Source: Kappaphycus alvarezii (lineage: Eukaryota > Rhodophyta > Florideophyceae > Gigartinales > Solieriaceae). From it: a stretch of DNA of 64,000 nucleotides. Positions 10,630 to 23,982 of this stretch are shown here, piece after piece (within the stretch, counting starts at the first letter, position 1; every line of letters begins with the position of its first letter). The translations under genes were made by a program, and so were the position numbers. The notes under the pieces were generated by a model. It worked only from the letters and a program-made list of their open reading frames with translations, did not search any database and had not been told where the DNA came from. The stretch covers positions 1,612,001-1,676,000 of the forward strand of contig NADL03000517.1 in assembly GCA_002205965.3 (NCBI GenBank). Reading direction: 5' to 3'.

Positions 10630-12400
10630 CTATTGATTCTTGTCTTCATCTTTCTTCTCCTCTTCCTCCGGCTCACCGCCACACCGGTCTTCGTCGGTTG
10701 GAGTTATTTCGGTGTCCTTTTCACTCCATCCATCATCGTCACCCTCCTCCACTGTGCCCTTCTCCTCCTCTCCTTCTGTGATCCTCCTTCCTCTCCTCAA
10801 ACGCACCCTAGAAAGATTTTTCCCCTGGGCGGCTGCTGAATCGTTTCCATCAGGAGCTTGGTCAACCAATCCGTTATTGCCGCAGGTGAGAATAGCGTTT
10901 TCTTCAGTGTTCTGGCTGAAATTTTCACGCACGCGCTTGTAATTGCGCTCTGTCTAAGCTCCCTAAATAAAACATGGGAAAGAAGATATCGCACTTGGAA
11001 ATTGACGTTTCGCCGCCTCCATCTTGTCCGGATGCAGGAATACGTACATTAGGTACATTTTTATGTGGGCAAGGAAGTCTCCCAAGACTCTGTAACACAG
11101 CTTAATCACTTTGTCTAGAGTTAGATATACTTTCGCCGCGGCCTCCTCGATCTCCACCAGCGCCTCCCCGTCATTCGAGTCATCGTCCCCAATATTCATA
11201 TCCACTTGCATGCTCAGTTTGTCTGTCTGCACACCGTAAACACCAAGTGCTGCCATGGAAAACTTGTCAATTATTGACAATTATTTCCTCGCTAACGCCT
11301 CATGTCCTAGTAGCTGGCAATACTCTCGACCCTTCTCTGTATACCCCGCGTATGCCTCCTTCCAAAACATGCTCTTGGCCTTCCCTTTCAATTTAGAATG
11401 CAGTAACGCAATGTCACCACCTTCTTGCTGCTGCCGAAGCAGCTCCCCACTTTCCTGTTCCAAATTAGTGAGGGGTGAATCCTCCGCTAACAACAACCTT
11501 AAAAGACGCACAATGTTTTGGATCGAAAAGAGGAATTCTTTGCCAATAGACACCTCAAAAAACTTAGCACGTTCTCTAAACTGCATCCAAATACCGCCTC
11601 CGTGCTCTAACCTGCCTTTTTTCTCAATATTTGTTCACGTCTACGACTGAAATGTACCAATCAGACGGCAAAAAAAGTTCTATTAAGGCGTCGCAAAATG
11701 ACAAAAGCTCCTCTACAATGTAAGACGACACCCGCACTAACGTGTTTCTGGGTTCTGGTGGGGCTCCAATCTTGATCCGTTCTTCATTAATAATCTTGGG
11801 ATCACAACTAACTCCTTGGCCACTATGCCAATGCAATCAACAAAGAGCTGCTTTCCAAATCTGACCTTGGATTCAATTCGCATAGAATCTGCCCACGGCT
11901 TGATACTCTGCGCAAGTAAGAGGCAGGCCAAGGTCAAAAAAATATGGAAAATGGGAAGTTCGAAGCCAACAGGGAGGCTACTGGTTGAAAGCATAGAGTG
12001 ATCAATACGATACACATGGTTAGCCCAATCACCTCGTTAGATCTCCAGCTCGCGTCCAATTCTCTTCTTTTGCTCACGTTTCGGCGCTCTCATTTGAATG
12101 CCTTTGATCCGATTCTTAATGAAACCATTCATTTGCTGTAAATCAGAAAAAGATGGCTTGATCAATGTTACCTTCAACCCAACCTTCACCAAAGTTGACA
12201 TTATCACATGGAACTCTGCAATGCAAAGGTCTTGGTAGCTCATTATTCTTTCCTTCCTAATATTCGCCAATTTCTCCCCAACAGAAGAGCCCTCCACGTT
12301 GCTGAAACGACAAATCAAAGCGTCTTCAAAAACATTCTGGACTCCGTTAGCGAAACCCTCGCTTTGTCCCTCAAAAACAAATAAGAAGAGCTGAACAGCT
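10630..12400 (-). pseudogene. Broken minus-strand protein gene, possibly anaphase-promoting complex subunit 4 (APC4)-like
   Basis: Read on the minus strand, a chain of protein-like segments runs from about 12400 to 10630. They include a segment with VEGSSVGEKLANIRKER (12318-12037), one with IKPWADSMRIESKVRFGKQ (about 11950-11840), and a helical one with IVRLLRLLLAEDSPLTNL (11586-11281). Only one TAA at 11281-11283 separates the last from the next segment (SIIDKFSMAALGVYG, then DKVIKLCYRVLGDFLAHIKM). The end is acidic (TEGEEEKGTVEEGDDDG). The Trp-containing helix, a later helical bundle and an acidic tail resemble the middle and end of APC4, a scaffold subunit of the APC/C ubiquitin ligase, but the match is weak and no WD40 part is visible. 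Stops and frame changes indicate a decayed gene. Some breaks could be introns or sequence errors. Confidence 0.35.
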
Positions 12401-12538
12401 CAGTTTACTGTGTCAGGGTGGAAAAACATTGATTGGTCTTGTGTCATGGGCGATATCGAACCTTCGGCTAATCTTCGTCCAAAATAGCCCCGGTTACAAA
12501 CTTCTGAAAGTTTAAAATGTTTTAAAAATACTTGGAGG

Positions 12539-12560
12539 CGCCCAGAAATATTTCTGGGCG
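12539..12560. repeat. Perfect 22-base palindrome
   Basis: The 22 bases read CGCCCAGAAAT followed by its exact reverse complement ATTTCTGGGCG. It lies about 160 bases upstream of the broken minus-strand gene. It could form a cruciform or bind a dimeric protein; nothing shows which. Confidence 0.7.
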
Positions 12561-15500
12561 TAACACTGGATGAACCCCATAACAGACCGCGCTAGGGGGA
12601 TGTCACGGTCGGTTAAGTCCACGAATAAGTAACCTAATAACCTAATATGGTATACTGTACCGTGTAGCTTCCACCCTACAGAATTCGCTCGCATGTGGCG
12701 CGTCATAGCAATGTTCTCAACTCATGTAATGGGATGGAAGTTTGTGCCGTTAGCCTTCGACTCGCTTCGATCTCCGTCTGCGACTACGTCGAAGGTAATC
12801 GACGAATACGCGGCCGCTGTTGCAACCCGCAGCGGATGATCGACGGGAGTACAGAAGACTTAGCTATATCAGTAGCTTAGTTTTCCGATTTGGTCCACGT
12901 GTGCCGCGTCTGTAATATGTTACACCCCAAAACTCACATAATTTAGTCACCTCATTCAAACATTATTCTATTAGGTTTGTTACAGTAGGGTACTCAGGAC
13001 TTTGCATGTTTCATCTACATATTTCTGTGGTGAAGTAAATGATTTTATAAGCAGGTACGTAAATTAATACTGTTGATTTTTTTTGAGCGTTAAAAATCAG
13101 CCGTCAGAATCCTGTTTTTATAATTCTCTAGCGTAAGCTTGCCAGCACATTTACGGTAATTTCTCCAACGTAAAACCATATAGTCGTTTATTTTTCCTCG
13201 CATAAATAGGATTGGAACGTCATCTTCTCGGTCTTTCAAGATCAGATAGGGACAAAAAGAAGCCGGTCGCTTCGAAGGTGCTGCTTTACTCGAATAAGAG
13301 GCAGTATTTTTGAATCAGAGAAATAAGTAGCAGATGAAGTAAACCTTTTTTGTTTAATTTTTAGGTAAAACAGAAAGTTCTTCCACATTTTCTGCAACTT
13401 TTCATTAATCTCAGCTTCTTAAACGTCGTAAAGAGCAGCGACTTTGATTATGATAAAGAGTAGCTCAGGCTCTTGGATATAATTTCTGTCAGAAAAAGTG
13501 AGAAAGTGCTTCGACACTGAAAATATTTATTTTTCTGACAAAGAAATACTAGTAAATAGTAGTGAGCGTATCAGAAGAAGAGATAGTGAACGCTGAAAGC
13601 CGAATTTACTGCAGCATGACGTAATTATAGTCCTACACAGCAGTAAAAGGCTTGTCTCTTCGATTACACGCTGCGGTTTCTGAAATGGTAGCGGTAGGCT
13701 CAACTGCGGGAGTTTTTGACAGTCTATAGAAAGCGTGTGGCAAGTTAGAGATATTTTAATGCTGTTAACAAGTTCCATTAATATTGTCCTCGACGGTGTT
13801 GAAGCGAGAATAGTCGCACTGCAACAATTTAATGGAAGATTCTTTTGGCATTGTTAATTTTGAAGTGTGATAGACATTTACGAATAGTTCTTCCGGAGCT
13901 AACTCGAAGGAAGAGAAATAACCGAAGACTTGAGATTCAGATAAAATAGCGATGAAAAATGAAGCCGTTTTAGATAGAGAACCTTTTAACGTGTTTATTA
14001 TGACATTATGTAGGTCCTTCTACCATTTTAGAATCCCGTAGAAGCAAATTAGAGTGGCTTTAGTGTACTTGAATTGGAGTTGAAATTAATTCATGGTTGA
14101 ACTGCTTTTAGGAGCTGAATACGGCCCCACAAATCTTTCCTATCATGTAGTCCTTACTTTTCAAATAAAAGTCCACAGCGATGAAATAGAAAATTGAGCA
14201 ATATCTTTAAAAATACGTAAAATTCATTCAGATGTACTGTTAAACTAAGAAATCCATTTATGTTTAAATTGTACTTTTTAAAAATTGAGGCCTTTATTGT
14301 AATTAAATAATGATGTAACCATGGAAGAGTTCTTCAGGCCAAATAAAATTCATTCTCATTACATCAAACATAAATCAAGCGAAATTTATATTCTATTGTA
14401 AGCATTCACGAGCAAAAATATCCCCAAATCAATACCAAAGCGTGCTTTTGAGGCATTTCAGCTACCTGGCTCCGATAAATCCAGACACAGACAGCGGACA
14501 AAATCTACTTACAAGAAAAAATAAACTAAAGTCTTTTCATGCTCGTTTATGTCGCAGTATATCGCTTAATATTAGGATATACTCCTTGAATACAATCCTT
14601 TAAACCCGATAATATTGATGAGAATGGTAGATCAAACTTTCCTTACTTTTTGTGATTCCATTTGGCGAAGATTATTCCTAAGTGTAATTTCTTACTTTCA
14701 AGAGTTCTGTTGTGTTATTTAACTGCTCAAGAAGTATTTTTCACTTACTTACAACGTTTAAAGGTTAAGATTTACTTCCGATTATAATTTCAGTGATAAA
14801 TAATGGAGGCCGTTGCTGCAGGCTAATGCTTGATTAATAATGGTGGATCCCCTGCAGGGAGTTGGAATTTCATTATGTCCCGATTCTTTCTGTTGAGTTC
14901 CCTATCAGTAGTTCAAACCTGTAAATTGGCGGTCACTACATTCAAATCCAATACATGATTCGTTTTTAGAGGCACTACTTGCTCTGAAACTTATGAGAAA
15001 AGACTTTCATCTCTCTGAATCGGTGTTACTTTGAAACAAACTGCAAATTGGATTACAAATCTGCAGCAGTCGCGAATAGAGAAACATGAAGGGTTTCCGA
15101 AAATTTTTCGCAGGAAATTTTCTGAGAATAACGGACGCGAACTGTACATAGTGATTAGTTCGAATAAATTTGTCATTAGAGTCTATTTGTACGCCAAAAA
15201 TGACAGAACCAAATATATTAAACAGTTTCTGAACTCACTTTTTTAAAAAAAATTGAGCCTTTAGAGTGTTACTAAGACGCATAGTCCTCTTCGCTGATGA
15301 GAATCACGAAAAAACACCACCTGTTTCTGACCACCACATATTGTTTCATTTATATTACTGGCCGATGTTTGCTTCATACTTCAAAACAGAGCGAATGAAT
15401 TCAATAAAATTACGGAGGGTTGATCACAAAATTGCACTGCGGAGGAAAACGTGTCCATGTTGGATTTTTTTGTAGTGAAGAAAGGGCGTATTCTATTGGA

Positions 15501-16259
15501 AGAATGATGAATAATTCTGCAGACTCATTTTCAAGCCATTTAAATTTATTTGAATAGATCATATTTTGCCAAAGAATATCCCCAGACGGGGTATAGCGTC
15601 CACTGGTGAAGCCTATAGATGCGTCATTCATCAATATGACGTCGCTTAAGCACTTTGGGTATTCGAGTCTCCATTACTCTCTCCCGCCAAAGTGGGAAGC
15701 TTTCAAACTCCTACTTGAAGCTGATCTTTTTCCTATGATTGTGTTATTAGAGCTCTTGACAGGCTTCCAAACTCCGCCAGGAAAAAGTGCGGCGGCGTTT
15801 CTCTTGGAGCCCATGGATTTGGTTATCAACATTCCCGGTATAAGTAAGTCGGAAAAGTTGGCGCAGTTCTGTTAAGGTCTGAAACTGCAAATTCTACCGG
15901 AGTTCCGTAAAGTGAACCCATCTAAGTTCAAATCTGCTACTACTGCTTCTCTAAATTTAGACAGAGAATTACATGGAGCAGGTTTTTTTCATTGAAAGAG
16001 GTTCATTTTCAAATCATCAAAATCAGGCCCTATGTCAATGGAGATAGGTACCCTGGGCCGTAGTCTCAATGGGCAGCGTTAGAAATAATTCATGCAGAAC
16101 CGATGCTTACGGTGCCATAAAGATGTAGACTTTTGAAACACAAAAAAGAAACGGGATTAAATGTAACAGAGGTGATAATCGCATGATAGCGAACAACACA
16201 AGGCAATATACGATAAAGTTTTGAATGGATTTGACTCGTAAAACTATTTTTTCCACTAG
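12561..16259. other. AT-rich stretch without a recognised gene
   Basis: About 3.7 kb of AT-rich DNA with only short frames. The last part (about 15600-16250) has short protein-like pieces on the + strand just upstream of the decayed gypsy protease and may be its vanished gag, but no zinc knuckle can be read with confidence. Confidence 0.35.
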
Positions 16260-19200
16260 GCTTGATGAAAAACCAGGTGATAACAGTAGTGAGTGTGAAA
16301 AGATGTTCCAATGAGCAGACTGAAACTGTTGTGGACAACACTGGAGTGAAATTCTCAGATTACATGGAAAAATTGAGAATCTCCGAAGCCGAGTCTAATG
16401 TAATCACCTCTAGTCATGATGAAAGCATCCCTGTCGATGGAGGCATACCAGTGGTGCTTTTTTTAGTGCTATATGGTACACTCCATGGAAAATCAGAGCA
16501 GCCATAATACTAAAGAACAATGAATTCAATACAGTTGTGGTTTCAACTGAGTTACCGAAGCGAAATAGGAACTTGGTTGAGGTTCGTAGTGAACGAGTCA
16601 TTGTTTTCCATTCATAAAATGGGATCACGGGATAGGTATCTGAGATCATTTTCAACGGAACTATACGATAATTTGATCATACCCACACTTCTACTGGACT
16701 ATCTCCCATACTAGGTATGATTTTCTGTTGGGAATGCCGTGGTCTGTTGCCACAATGCAAATACTGATAAAAAACGACGAATTTTGATTTTTAAATCTTT
16801 TTTATTCCATTGATTGATCCCGATGCTATACATGTACTGATGTGCCCAATTTAGGAGTGAATAAATTTAGGCAAATGCTGAGGAATAGAGGTGAATTTGA
16901 ATTATTTCGGTTACTTGGAGTTTGCAAAATGAGAGAAATCAAAGATTCTGAGTCCAATAAAAAACTAAAAATATTACTCGGAAAGTGTAAAGAGGTCTTT
17001 CGTGAAGATTTGCTAAATACTCTCCCTCTAATTAGATCAGTGGACCATGAGATCAAAGTGAAGGAAGGACCAAAGGGGCCTTAACAACCTATGTTCCATT
17101 TGCCTCCATCTGAACTCAGAGCAGCAAAAGAGTACGTCTAATCTCTTTTGAGGAAAGAGAAGATAAGACCTTGGAATCACTATATGTTGCAACGCTTTTC
17201 TTTGGGAAACAAATGAATGGAAAGCTTAGAATTTTGTCTATTAATGTGCTCTGAATCTCATCGCAAAAAGAAGCAATGCTGCATTACCTCGATCTGATGA
17301 AATATTTAATCGACTTGAAGATGCGAGATTTTTCTCCAGGCTTGATCTAAAAAGAGGATTTCATCAGATAACTGTGAAATCAGAGGACATCGAAAATACT
17401 GCGTTCAATACAAATTATGGGTAATTCTAATAACTTGTTATGCCTATGGGAGTTTGCAATGCTCCGGCTATATTACAAAAGTTAATCAAATGGATCTTTT
17501 ACGACTGCATAGCTGTCTTCTTGGTTGTTTACATCGATGATCTTTTAATTTACAGCAAGAGCAAGGAAAAACATTACGAACATCTCGATATTGTGTCAAA
17601 GTGACTAAAGGAATATGAGCTGTAAATACCCCCGAAGAAATGCCCTTTTTTCAGAATGAGCTCGCGTTCCTGTGTTTAATCGTTGGAAAGGACGACATTC
17701 ATGTCAAACACTGACAAGTTCTAAGTCTTGAAGAATTGGCCAAACCCTATATCTTTGACTGAGTTGAGAAGTTTCCTTAGTCTAGTACAATTTTTTCCAC
17801 CGCTTCATACCAAAGTTCTCCTAAATTGCCGTATCTCTCACTTATCTTTCGAAAAAAAGTAGAGGAATAGATAAATACGATAAATAGTGTGATAAAGCTT
17901 TCCAGAACTAAAGGAATCAATGACTTTAGCTCCAACTTTAGTCGCTCCTAATTCTAAAAGGCCATTATGTGGTCATGTAGATGATTCGCTGCTCGATGTG
18001 TGTTGAACTCTGACAAATTTGGGTGAGATTGGAAAAAATCGTGTAATTTCTATCCAATCAAAGAAACTTTCAACCTCTGAGTCGAACTACACTACAAATG
18101 ACAGAAATCTTCGGGCTTAGATTAATTTTCAAGGAAGATTCAGGTGCTATCCTGAAAGGTCAGATTTTGAGATTTTCACTGACAACCACGTTCTTAAGAG
18201 CTTCTTCACTAAACCTAAGCTGAGTCGTAAATATTTACATTGGTTAGAAACTCTCGGTAACTTCAGAATATTTCCAATCACACTCAATGCCGGTAATATT
18301 CACATCTTGGGATACGCTTTATAAAGATCTCCTAATTTAGTGAGAGGAGATCGTTATACCTCAGTGAATGACGCTGAATTTACCTTCCTTGATATAGATC
18401 AGATCATTCCTCGGTATAATGAAAACCAGTTCGTCGGTCCAGTAGTAAAATTTATGGAAGGATAATGGCCACAGGTTGGTTTCAAGGGGAGAATCTCGGG
18501 AAAATTCTGCCTATGTTCCTAAAGGAAGGTTCCAGGCCGTTTACAATGGAAATTTGTGTGCCCCGCGAAAGTCAGTGTACGATATTTTGCAAATTGTTCA
18601 CGACTAAAAAGTCATTTGAATTTTCAAATTTGCACAGACACTGTTCAGATGAGAAAACTTCCATTGGAAACATAAAAGCCGGGATGGTCGAAGTTACTGT
18701 GAAGGATGTCTTACTTGTCAGCAGGACTTTAATCAAAAGAAGTTGACAGATCCAATGTAGTTGGAGTTTCCTGACCGCAGATGGGGATCTTTAGATATAT
18801 ATTTCATTGTGAGGCTACTCATGACGAAGAGCGGTCATGATTCAATTACGTCTTGAGCTGATCGACTTACTCTTCGAGTTCATTTCCTTAAATCAAGAAC
18901 ATCTGATACTGCAGAAGCGACAGCTAGGGACTTCTTTTCAAGCATCCTTAAGAACCACGGGTTGCTGGGCGTCATGACCTTAGACGAGTATAGCGAGTTC
19001 ATTTCAAAGTTTCGGAAGACGCTGATGAATCTTTGTGGTGTGAAACTAAGAATTTCTAATAGCGGACACATACAAACAGATCTTTTTTTTAGAATTAGTA
19101 ATAGGATGATCGAGAACTATCTTCGCTGTTATTACTTGTATCACCAGTAGTACTTAGATGAACTGCTACCTACTGCAGAATTTGCATACAACTCGGCTGG

Positions 19201-19790
19201 GATAGATGAGCTTGGTATGTGTCACTGATTGAGCTGGACCTGGGATGGATATCTAAATCGCCATGAGAGTTTTTCGATAGAAGCAGCATAACTCCTCAGA
19301 GTTTGGACAAATTTCGAGTCAAGGCCAAGATTTCTCTTGAGGATGCGAAATTTGCCTACAAATCGGCAAAAGCCCGTTAGTCTCCTTACCATTCCAGGCG
19401 ATACAAGGTTCCATGTTATAAGGTCGGCTCGAAGCTATGGATGAATCGTTTATTTTTTACTGATATGCATTCTACGTCGCAGGATTCGACAAAGCTTGGG
19501 GCGCAAAGTCTTGGGCCATTTGTGGAAAAGGAGCTCATTGGTAAGAATACTGTTCAATTGGATCTCCACGCTTACTTTAAGATCCATTCATTCATTCATA
19601 TTATCCACGCAAGACCACATCTGGGGGCAGCATTATGGCATTGCCTTACCGATTCCCCCTGTAACTCAACTATTTTTTCCCTGAAGGCCCAGAAAAATAA
19701 CCTTAAGCCATATTGTGGGACAAGGAAGTTGGTCGTGAGTACATTATCTTGGCCTTACTTTAATGCAATGCGCGGTGCGTAGTTCTTCTA
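16260..19790 (+). mobile_element. Decayed Ty3/gypsy retrotransposon (protease, RT, RNase H, integrase)
   Basis: Domains follow gypsy order. A protease end with YDFLLGMPW lies near 16710. The lead-in to reverse transcriptase (KEVFREDLLNTLPLIRSVDHEI) is at about 16990-17060. RT pieces include RFFSRLDLKRGFHQI (about 17325) and the active-site block VVYIDDLLIYSK (about 17525). RNase H pieces with SNYTTN and EIFTDNHVLKSFF lie at about 18070-18210. The integrase has ISKFRKTLMNLCGVKLRISNS (about 19000) and ELLPTAEFAYNSA (about 19165). A C-terminal part with YKVGSKLWMNR follows at about 19430. Many stops and frame changes, more than in the element at the window's right end, mark an old copy. No LTR pair was found. 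Confidence 0.75.
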
Positions 19791-22324
19791 GTCTAGGAAC
19801 GGAACACCGTCAGACAATGAGAAAACCAACATACACACTCACCAAGACTCACAGGGTTTTCCCTGCCCCTCTTTCTATTTAAGCACCCTGCAATGCAGTA
19901 GCACAGCTCGCCTGTGGCGAAAAGAAGAGGATCTCGAAGAGCAGGGGTGATTCCTTGGACGGCTGAACAGTTTTCTTGTCCTCTGGGTTGTAAGGCCGGA
20001 CCGTAGTCCGCGGAACGCTAGAAACTTGATAAGGATCGATTCCAAAGAACCATAGACACCAGGGGTGTAATAATGGACAAATAAGATATAGTAGTGGGTC
20101 AGCAGCGCTGAATATCTCCGTTGGAGATAAGTATGTTGTCACCAACGACAACCTTGAAGTTTCTATTTGTATATAGACGCCGGAGTCAGGGGCGCGAAGT
20201 GTGAGTAAATATAAAAAACAAACAAAAAAAAGGAGTATTGTAATATTGGATAAATGTGGGGGAACTGAAAAGGGAGATCCGGGCAGATAAACGTGGCTAT
20301 AGCCAAAGTTGCCGTTGGAAAGGTTTCTGCAAAGGCGGAATTTGGGAGTCAAGTTCAGAGCCAACACTGGGGTGGCTGTTTAATCTGGGGGTCCTAGTGG
20401 CCAGGTAGGTATAAATACTATTTAGCTATGTTAGGGTAATCTACGACGGCGGGGTGAGTGAAGATTGGGTCAGCCAAGTAAGGGAGATCCAAGTTAGAGA
20501 TAATTAAACTCGATACTTGGCCCAATAGGTGCCCTTCACCTGCGAAAATATCAGGTCCAATTTGGGGGCCGAGTTGTCCAGATTGCAAGCCCTCAAGCCC
20601 CCTCTGGTGGTTGTACAGTACCAGGAATGATAGTGGGCGACAAAAGAAAATTGCCCTCACTGTACAGTACAGTACCTGCTGGTTAGCACGGAATCAGATC
20701 AAAAAGGATCACCAAAATCAGCTCTGCCGATGGAAGCACAGTATGAGTGGTAATTGCAATGCAATTACTGCGCGGCATGCCACGCTATGATACCAAGTGG
20801 GAGCCAAAAAATGATTCAGTTCACATTACACCTGACAGATCTGCTGTGGTTACTGATGCTTTGCGGAAGTATGTTCGAAAACACAACATACTATCATAGT
20901 ATCATTGATGAGGAAATCAATAGTCCGGGAGCCGGAATAGTGTGACAAGTTCTCTATTACACCACTGTGTAATACAGACTTGCCTGCTGTCCGAATTCAA
21001 TTCTCCTCTACACAATGTTGCAACAGAGAACTTGGTTATTGATCTCGTTCTATGAATTGGTGCTAATCTTACGAGGGTTTATAGCAAATCTTTCTATTTA
21101 TGCGTAACCACTTTATTTGACGTAGCGACATGTTACAGGTCTTTTGGTAGTATAGTTACTAGTTAAACTTGATCAGTACCTATTCTCTATTTGTTACCGT
21201 AGTTTTTAGTGAGTGAGCTAGAATCTACATTTATTGCGCTAGAGCTACAATACTAGATTTAAAAGGGGGCGGTTCTTCTGGATTCTTGCGGGAATCTACC
21301 TACACTCCATTGACCCTTTGCCTTCAACTTTCTGAAACACAATTCCAATGTCTCCTATAGTCGTTTAGCAGCGCTCTGGTTGCCTCCCTCTCTGTTTAAG
21401 GTTGAAAAATGATCGGATGACATTCCTTGAGCTCTTCGGTAGTTTCGAGATCTCGTAAATTGTAAGGCCTGTCCTGTGGGAATGCATGAGCCAGGGAGTG
21501 CTTTTCCGTGGTGACTTGAGTGCGATGTGGTATTTTTTGTCGCAGAGAGGAAGTGTGGCCTTGTAGTTCTGTTGAGCGGGAATACCAGTAGCTGTTATTA
21601 GAGGCTACGGGCTTAGAGGGGTGGTGTCCTGTGGCAAAAAAAATCACGTTAAAGTAACAGTAATTTCAAGAAGATGGTTTGCATAAAACCTGTTACTGTT
21701 TTAGCTTTTAATTGGGGGCATTACAGCGCTGTGTTCAGTACCGCATAGGCTACCCTCTGTGCGGTAAGTTCTGTAATGCAAAAAAATTGCACCATTGAAA
21801 ACTTACAGCTACCGCAGGAGTTCATAAAAATTAGGTTAATGTACGAAATTTTTAATGCCTCCAACGTGTTCCGTTTTGCATACTTTTCCTCCAGATATTT
21901 AAATATTTTTTCGATGAGCTTGAAGTCTTCTACACTGGTTCATCTATCCTGAAAAGCCATGGCCGGCAGACTGCGACTGCGAGCTGTTGTCTGAACAGCA
22001 CGTATCCACACCCTCGCCATACATCTGCCTTCCTTAACGACCACAAGTGCACCGGTGTTCGTGAGTTAAGGAAAGCAAATTTCCAGCTACTGCCAGACAG
22101 AGCCTGCAGCCGCCTCACTGAAGCGAAAAGGGCGTCTGCACGCCACCACTTTTGCTTCGCAGTCAAAATTTCTCAACTTCATTTGCATTCGCAAGGTATA
22201 TTCATCTCGTCAAGAGTTTCTTCGCTTTACTTTTATACCACGACGTCTGATCCTTTCCTTGCCTTTGCTGCCGCAGTTCCTGTCCCCTCCCGAAGAAAAC
22301 CAAGTAAGTCGCGCCCTTGTGACA
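19791..22324. other. Intergenic and probable retroelement debris
   Basis: No complete gene is recognised. A minus-strand frame at 21396-21647 ends in PYNLRDLETTEELKECH, which looks like the short beta-rich C-terminus of a retroelement integrase, but too little is left to classify it. CAAGTTCTCT near 20946 and AGAGAACTTG near 21025 form an inverted pair about 80 bases apart. A GTAC-type repeat (TGTACAGTACAGTAC) lies at 20661-20675. The last few hundred bases before 22325 should contain the promoter of the Luc7-like gene, but no clear element was found. Confidence 0.35.
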
Positions 22325-23982
22325 ATGGCGTACGACTCAGTTCGCGCGCAGCTTGACAAGCTTCTTGGCGCAGATCGCAATGGCCCGCTAACAGCTGCGA
22401 ATCAACCTTCTGTTTCCTACACTGATTCCTCCGTCTGCAAGCATTTTCTCCTAGGTTTTTGCCCACATGATTTGCACATCAAACATCGAAGTGAGCCTGG
22501 TTCTTGTCCAAAGGATCACTCTTCTGTTGCGAAGGCCAAATTTGACAAGGATAAACAACTAGGTAAGCTGACATCTGAAATTGCACGTTGGACCAGAGAT
22601 CTGCTTTATGAATGTAAGGCCATCCTGGAGGATGAGGAAAGGAAAATAAGAGGCCATGCGAGAAGGTTGCAAGCCACGTATAAGACAAGTGGTGACTTAT
22701 CAGGACTGATGATTCGAAACTTTGATACGCTGAAAAAGTTGGGGATGGTGAGCCCAAACGCGAAGATAAGGATTCTAAGTGAAATAGATGAGCTAAACCC
22801 TATGGTTGTGATGATGATGAACACGCTTCCGAGACTGCCAGTCATGAAACAAAGGGCCCGAATAGACAGACTCAGCAAGGTAAGGAGGCGAAAAAATCCC
22901 CGAAAAGTGACGACAAAGGAGACAACGGTGATACAACGTCAGATCAGGATGATTTGGATGTTGATGATGAAGACGAAGATGACGATCTCGACGGATTTGG
23001 GGTCATCAAGGTTATTCCTGCACAAAGTGAGATGAATGCGATGTCTGCATCAGACGCAAATCCCGCAAATAACAAGGAGTCCTTTCAAGCAAATGAAAAG
23101 AAAGATTTCGGTGATGCAGACCAGGAGAAGGTCATTTCGAAGGAAGACACTGCAGTCGAAAACAGCAATGATCCAAAGTCTGAAAGAGAAGCGGAGGATT
23201 CTCCGAGAAAAAATGCGATCGCAGCTCTTTCGCGCGATCCTGAAAAATCTGCTCAGGCAAACAAAAACACAGAGACATCCGAACAGAATGAGATTGCGAA
23301 GAACGACTCGAACAAGCAGCAGATTAATGCGCAGAAGGCTGATGTAGGTCTCACTGGGACTCCAAGCAAAATGGATGAGTTCTACAAGACGGGTAAAGGG
23401 CCCGACGGCTTACTTATGCTTGATAGGAAGCAGAGTCTTCGCGTTTGTGCGTGCTGCGGTGGGTTTATCAGTCTGGTTGATGCGGAATCGCGACTTCTTT
23501 CCCATTATGGCGGTAAGTCCCATCATTCTCTTGCGCAGTTGCGCGAGAAAGTTGCCGAACTGGAGAAGCAAGTTGCTGTTGATAGACGTCCTGGTGATCG
23601 CTATTCTCGTGACTTCACACGCCGTCGTTTCGATGATCGTGATTCCACATACTCTCGTCTTGATGATTACCGTCGCGATAACCGACGCAGGGAAGATTAC
23701 AGTCGAGATGACTATAGCAGGAACGATCGGTATTCTAGGAATTACGATCGATTTGATCGCTCTCGGGACACCAACAGAGATTACGGGCGTCGCGGTTACG
23801 GTACTACTGACTGGTACGACCGCTCGATGAGAGGTCGCGATAATTACGGTCGGGATGATCGCTATCGACGTAACGAAACCGAGCAGTATCGTCGCGACAG
23901 AAGAGGTGACAGGTACGAAAGTGGGCGCAAGCGACGCCGTCCTGGATCTCCGGGTTACAGCCGCCAACGTCCTCGCTATTGA
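22325..23982 (+). CDS. LUC7L: Luc7-like U1 snRNP-associated splicing protein (one frame break)
   Basis: Luc7 proteins bind U1 snRNP and help choose 5' splice sites in the nucleus. Starting at the ATG at 22325, the protein begins MAYDSVRAQLDKLLG, a Luc7 N-terminus. The CCCH finger follows (VCKHFLLGFCPHDL, then GSCPKDH), then the helical region. The second C2H2 finger is near the end (LRVCACCGGFIS, DAESRLLSHYGGKSH, then LAQLREKVAELEKQ). The C-terminus, about 125 residues, is rich in Arg, Asp, Tyr and Ser and replaces the usual RS tail. Between the helical part and the second finger lies an unusually long acidic, low-complexity insert of about 200 residues. Near 22800 the reading frame must shift by one base. 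Both sides are conserved and no intron signals are seen, so an indel is likely, real or in the assembly. Confidence 0.88.

Noticed and set aside
23410-23967. 185-codon minus-strand frame rich in Ile, Val and Thr
   Set aside because: Shadow of the Arg/Asp/Tyr-rich tail of the Luc7-like gene.
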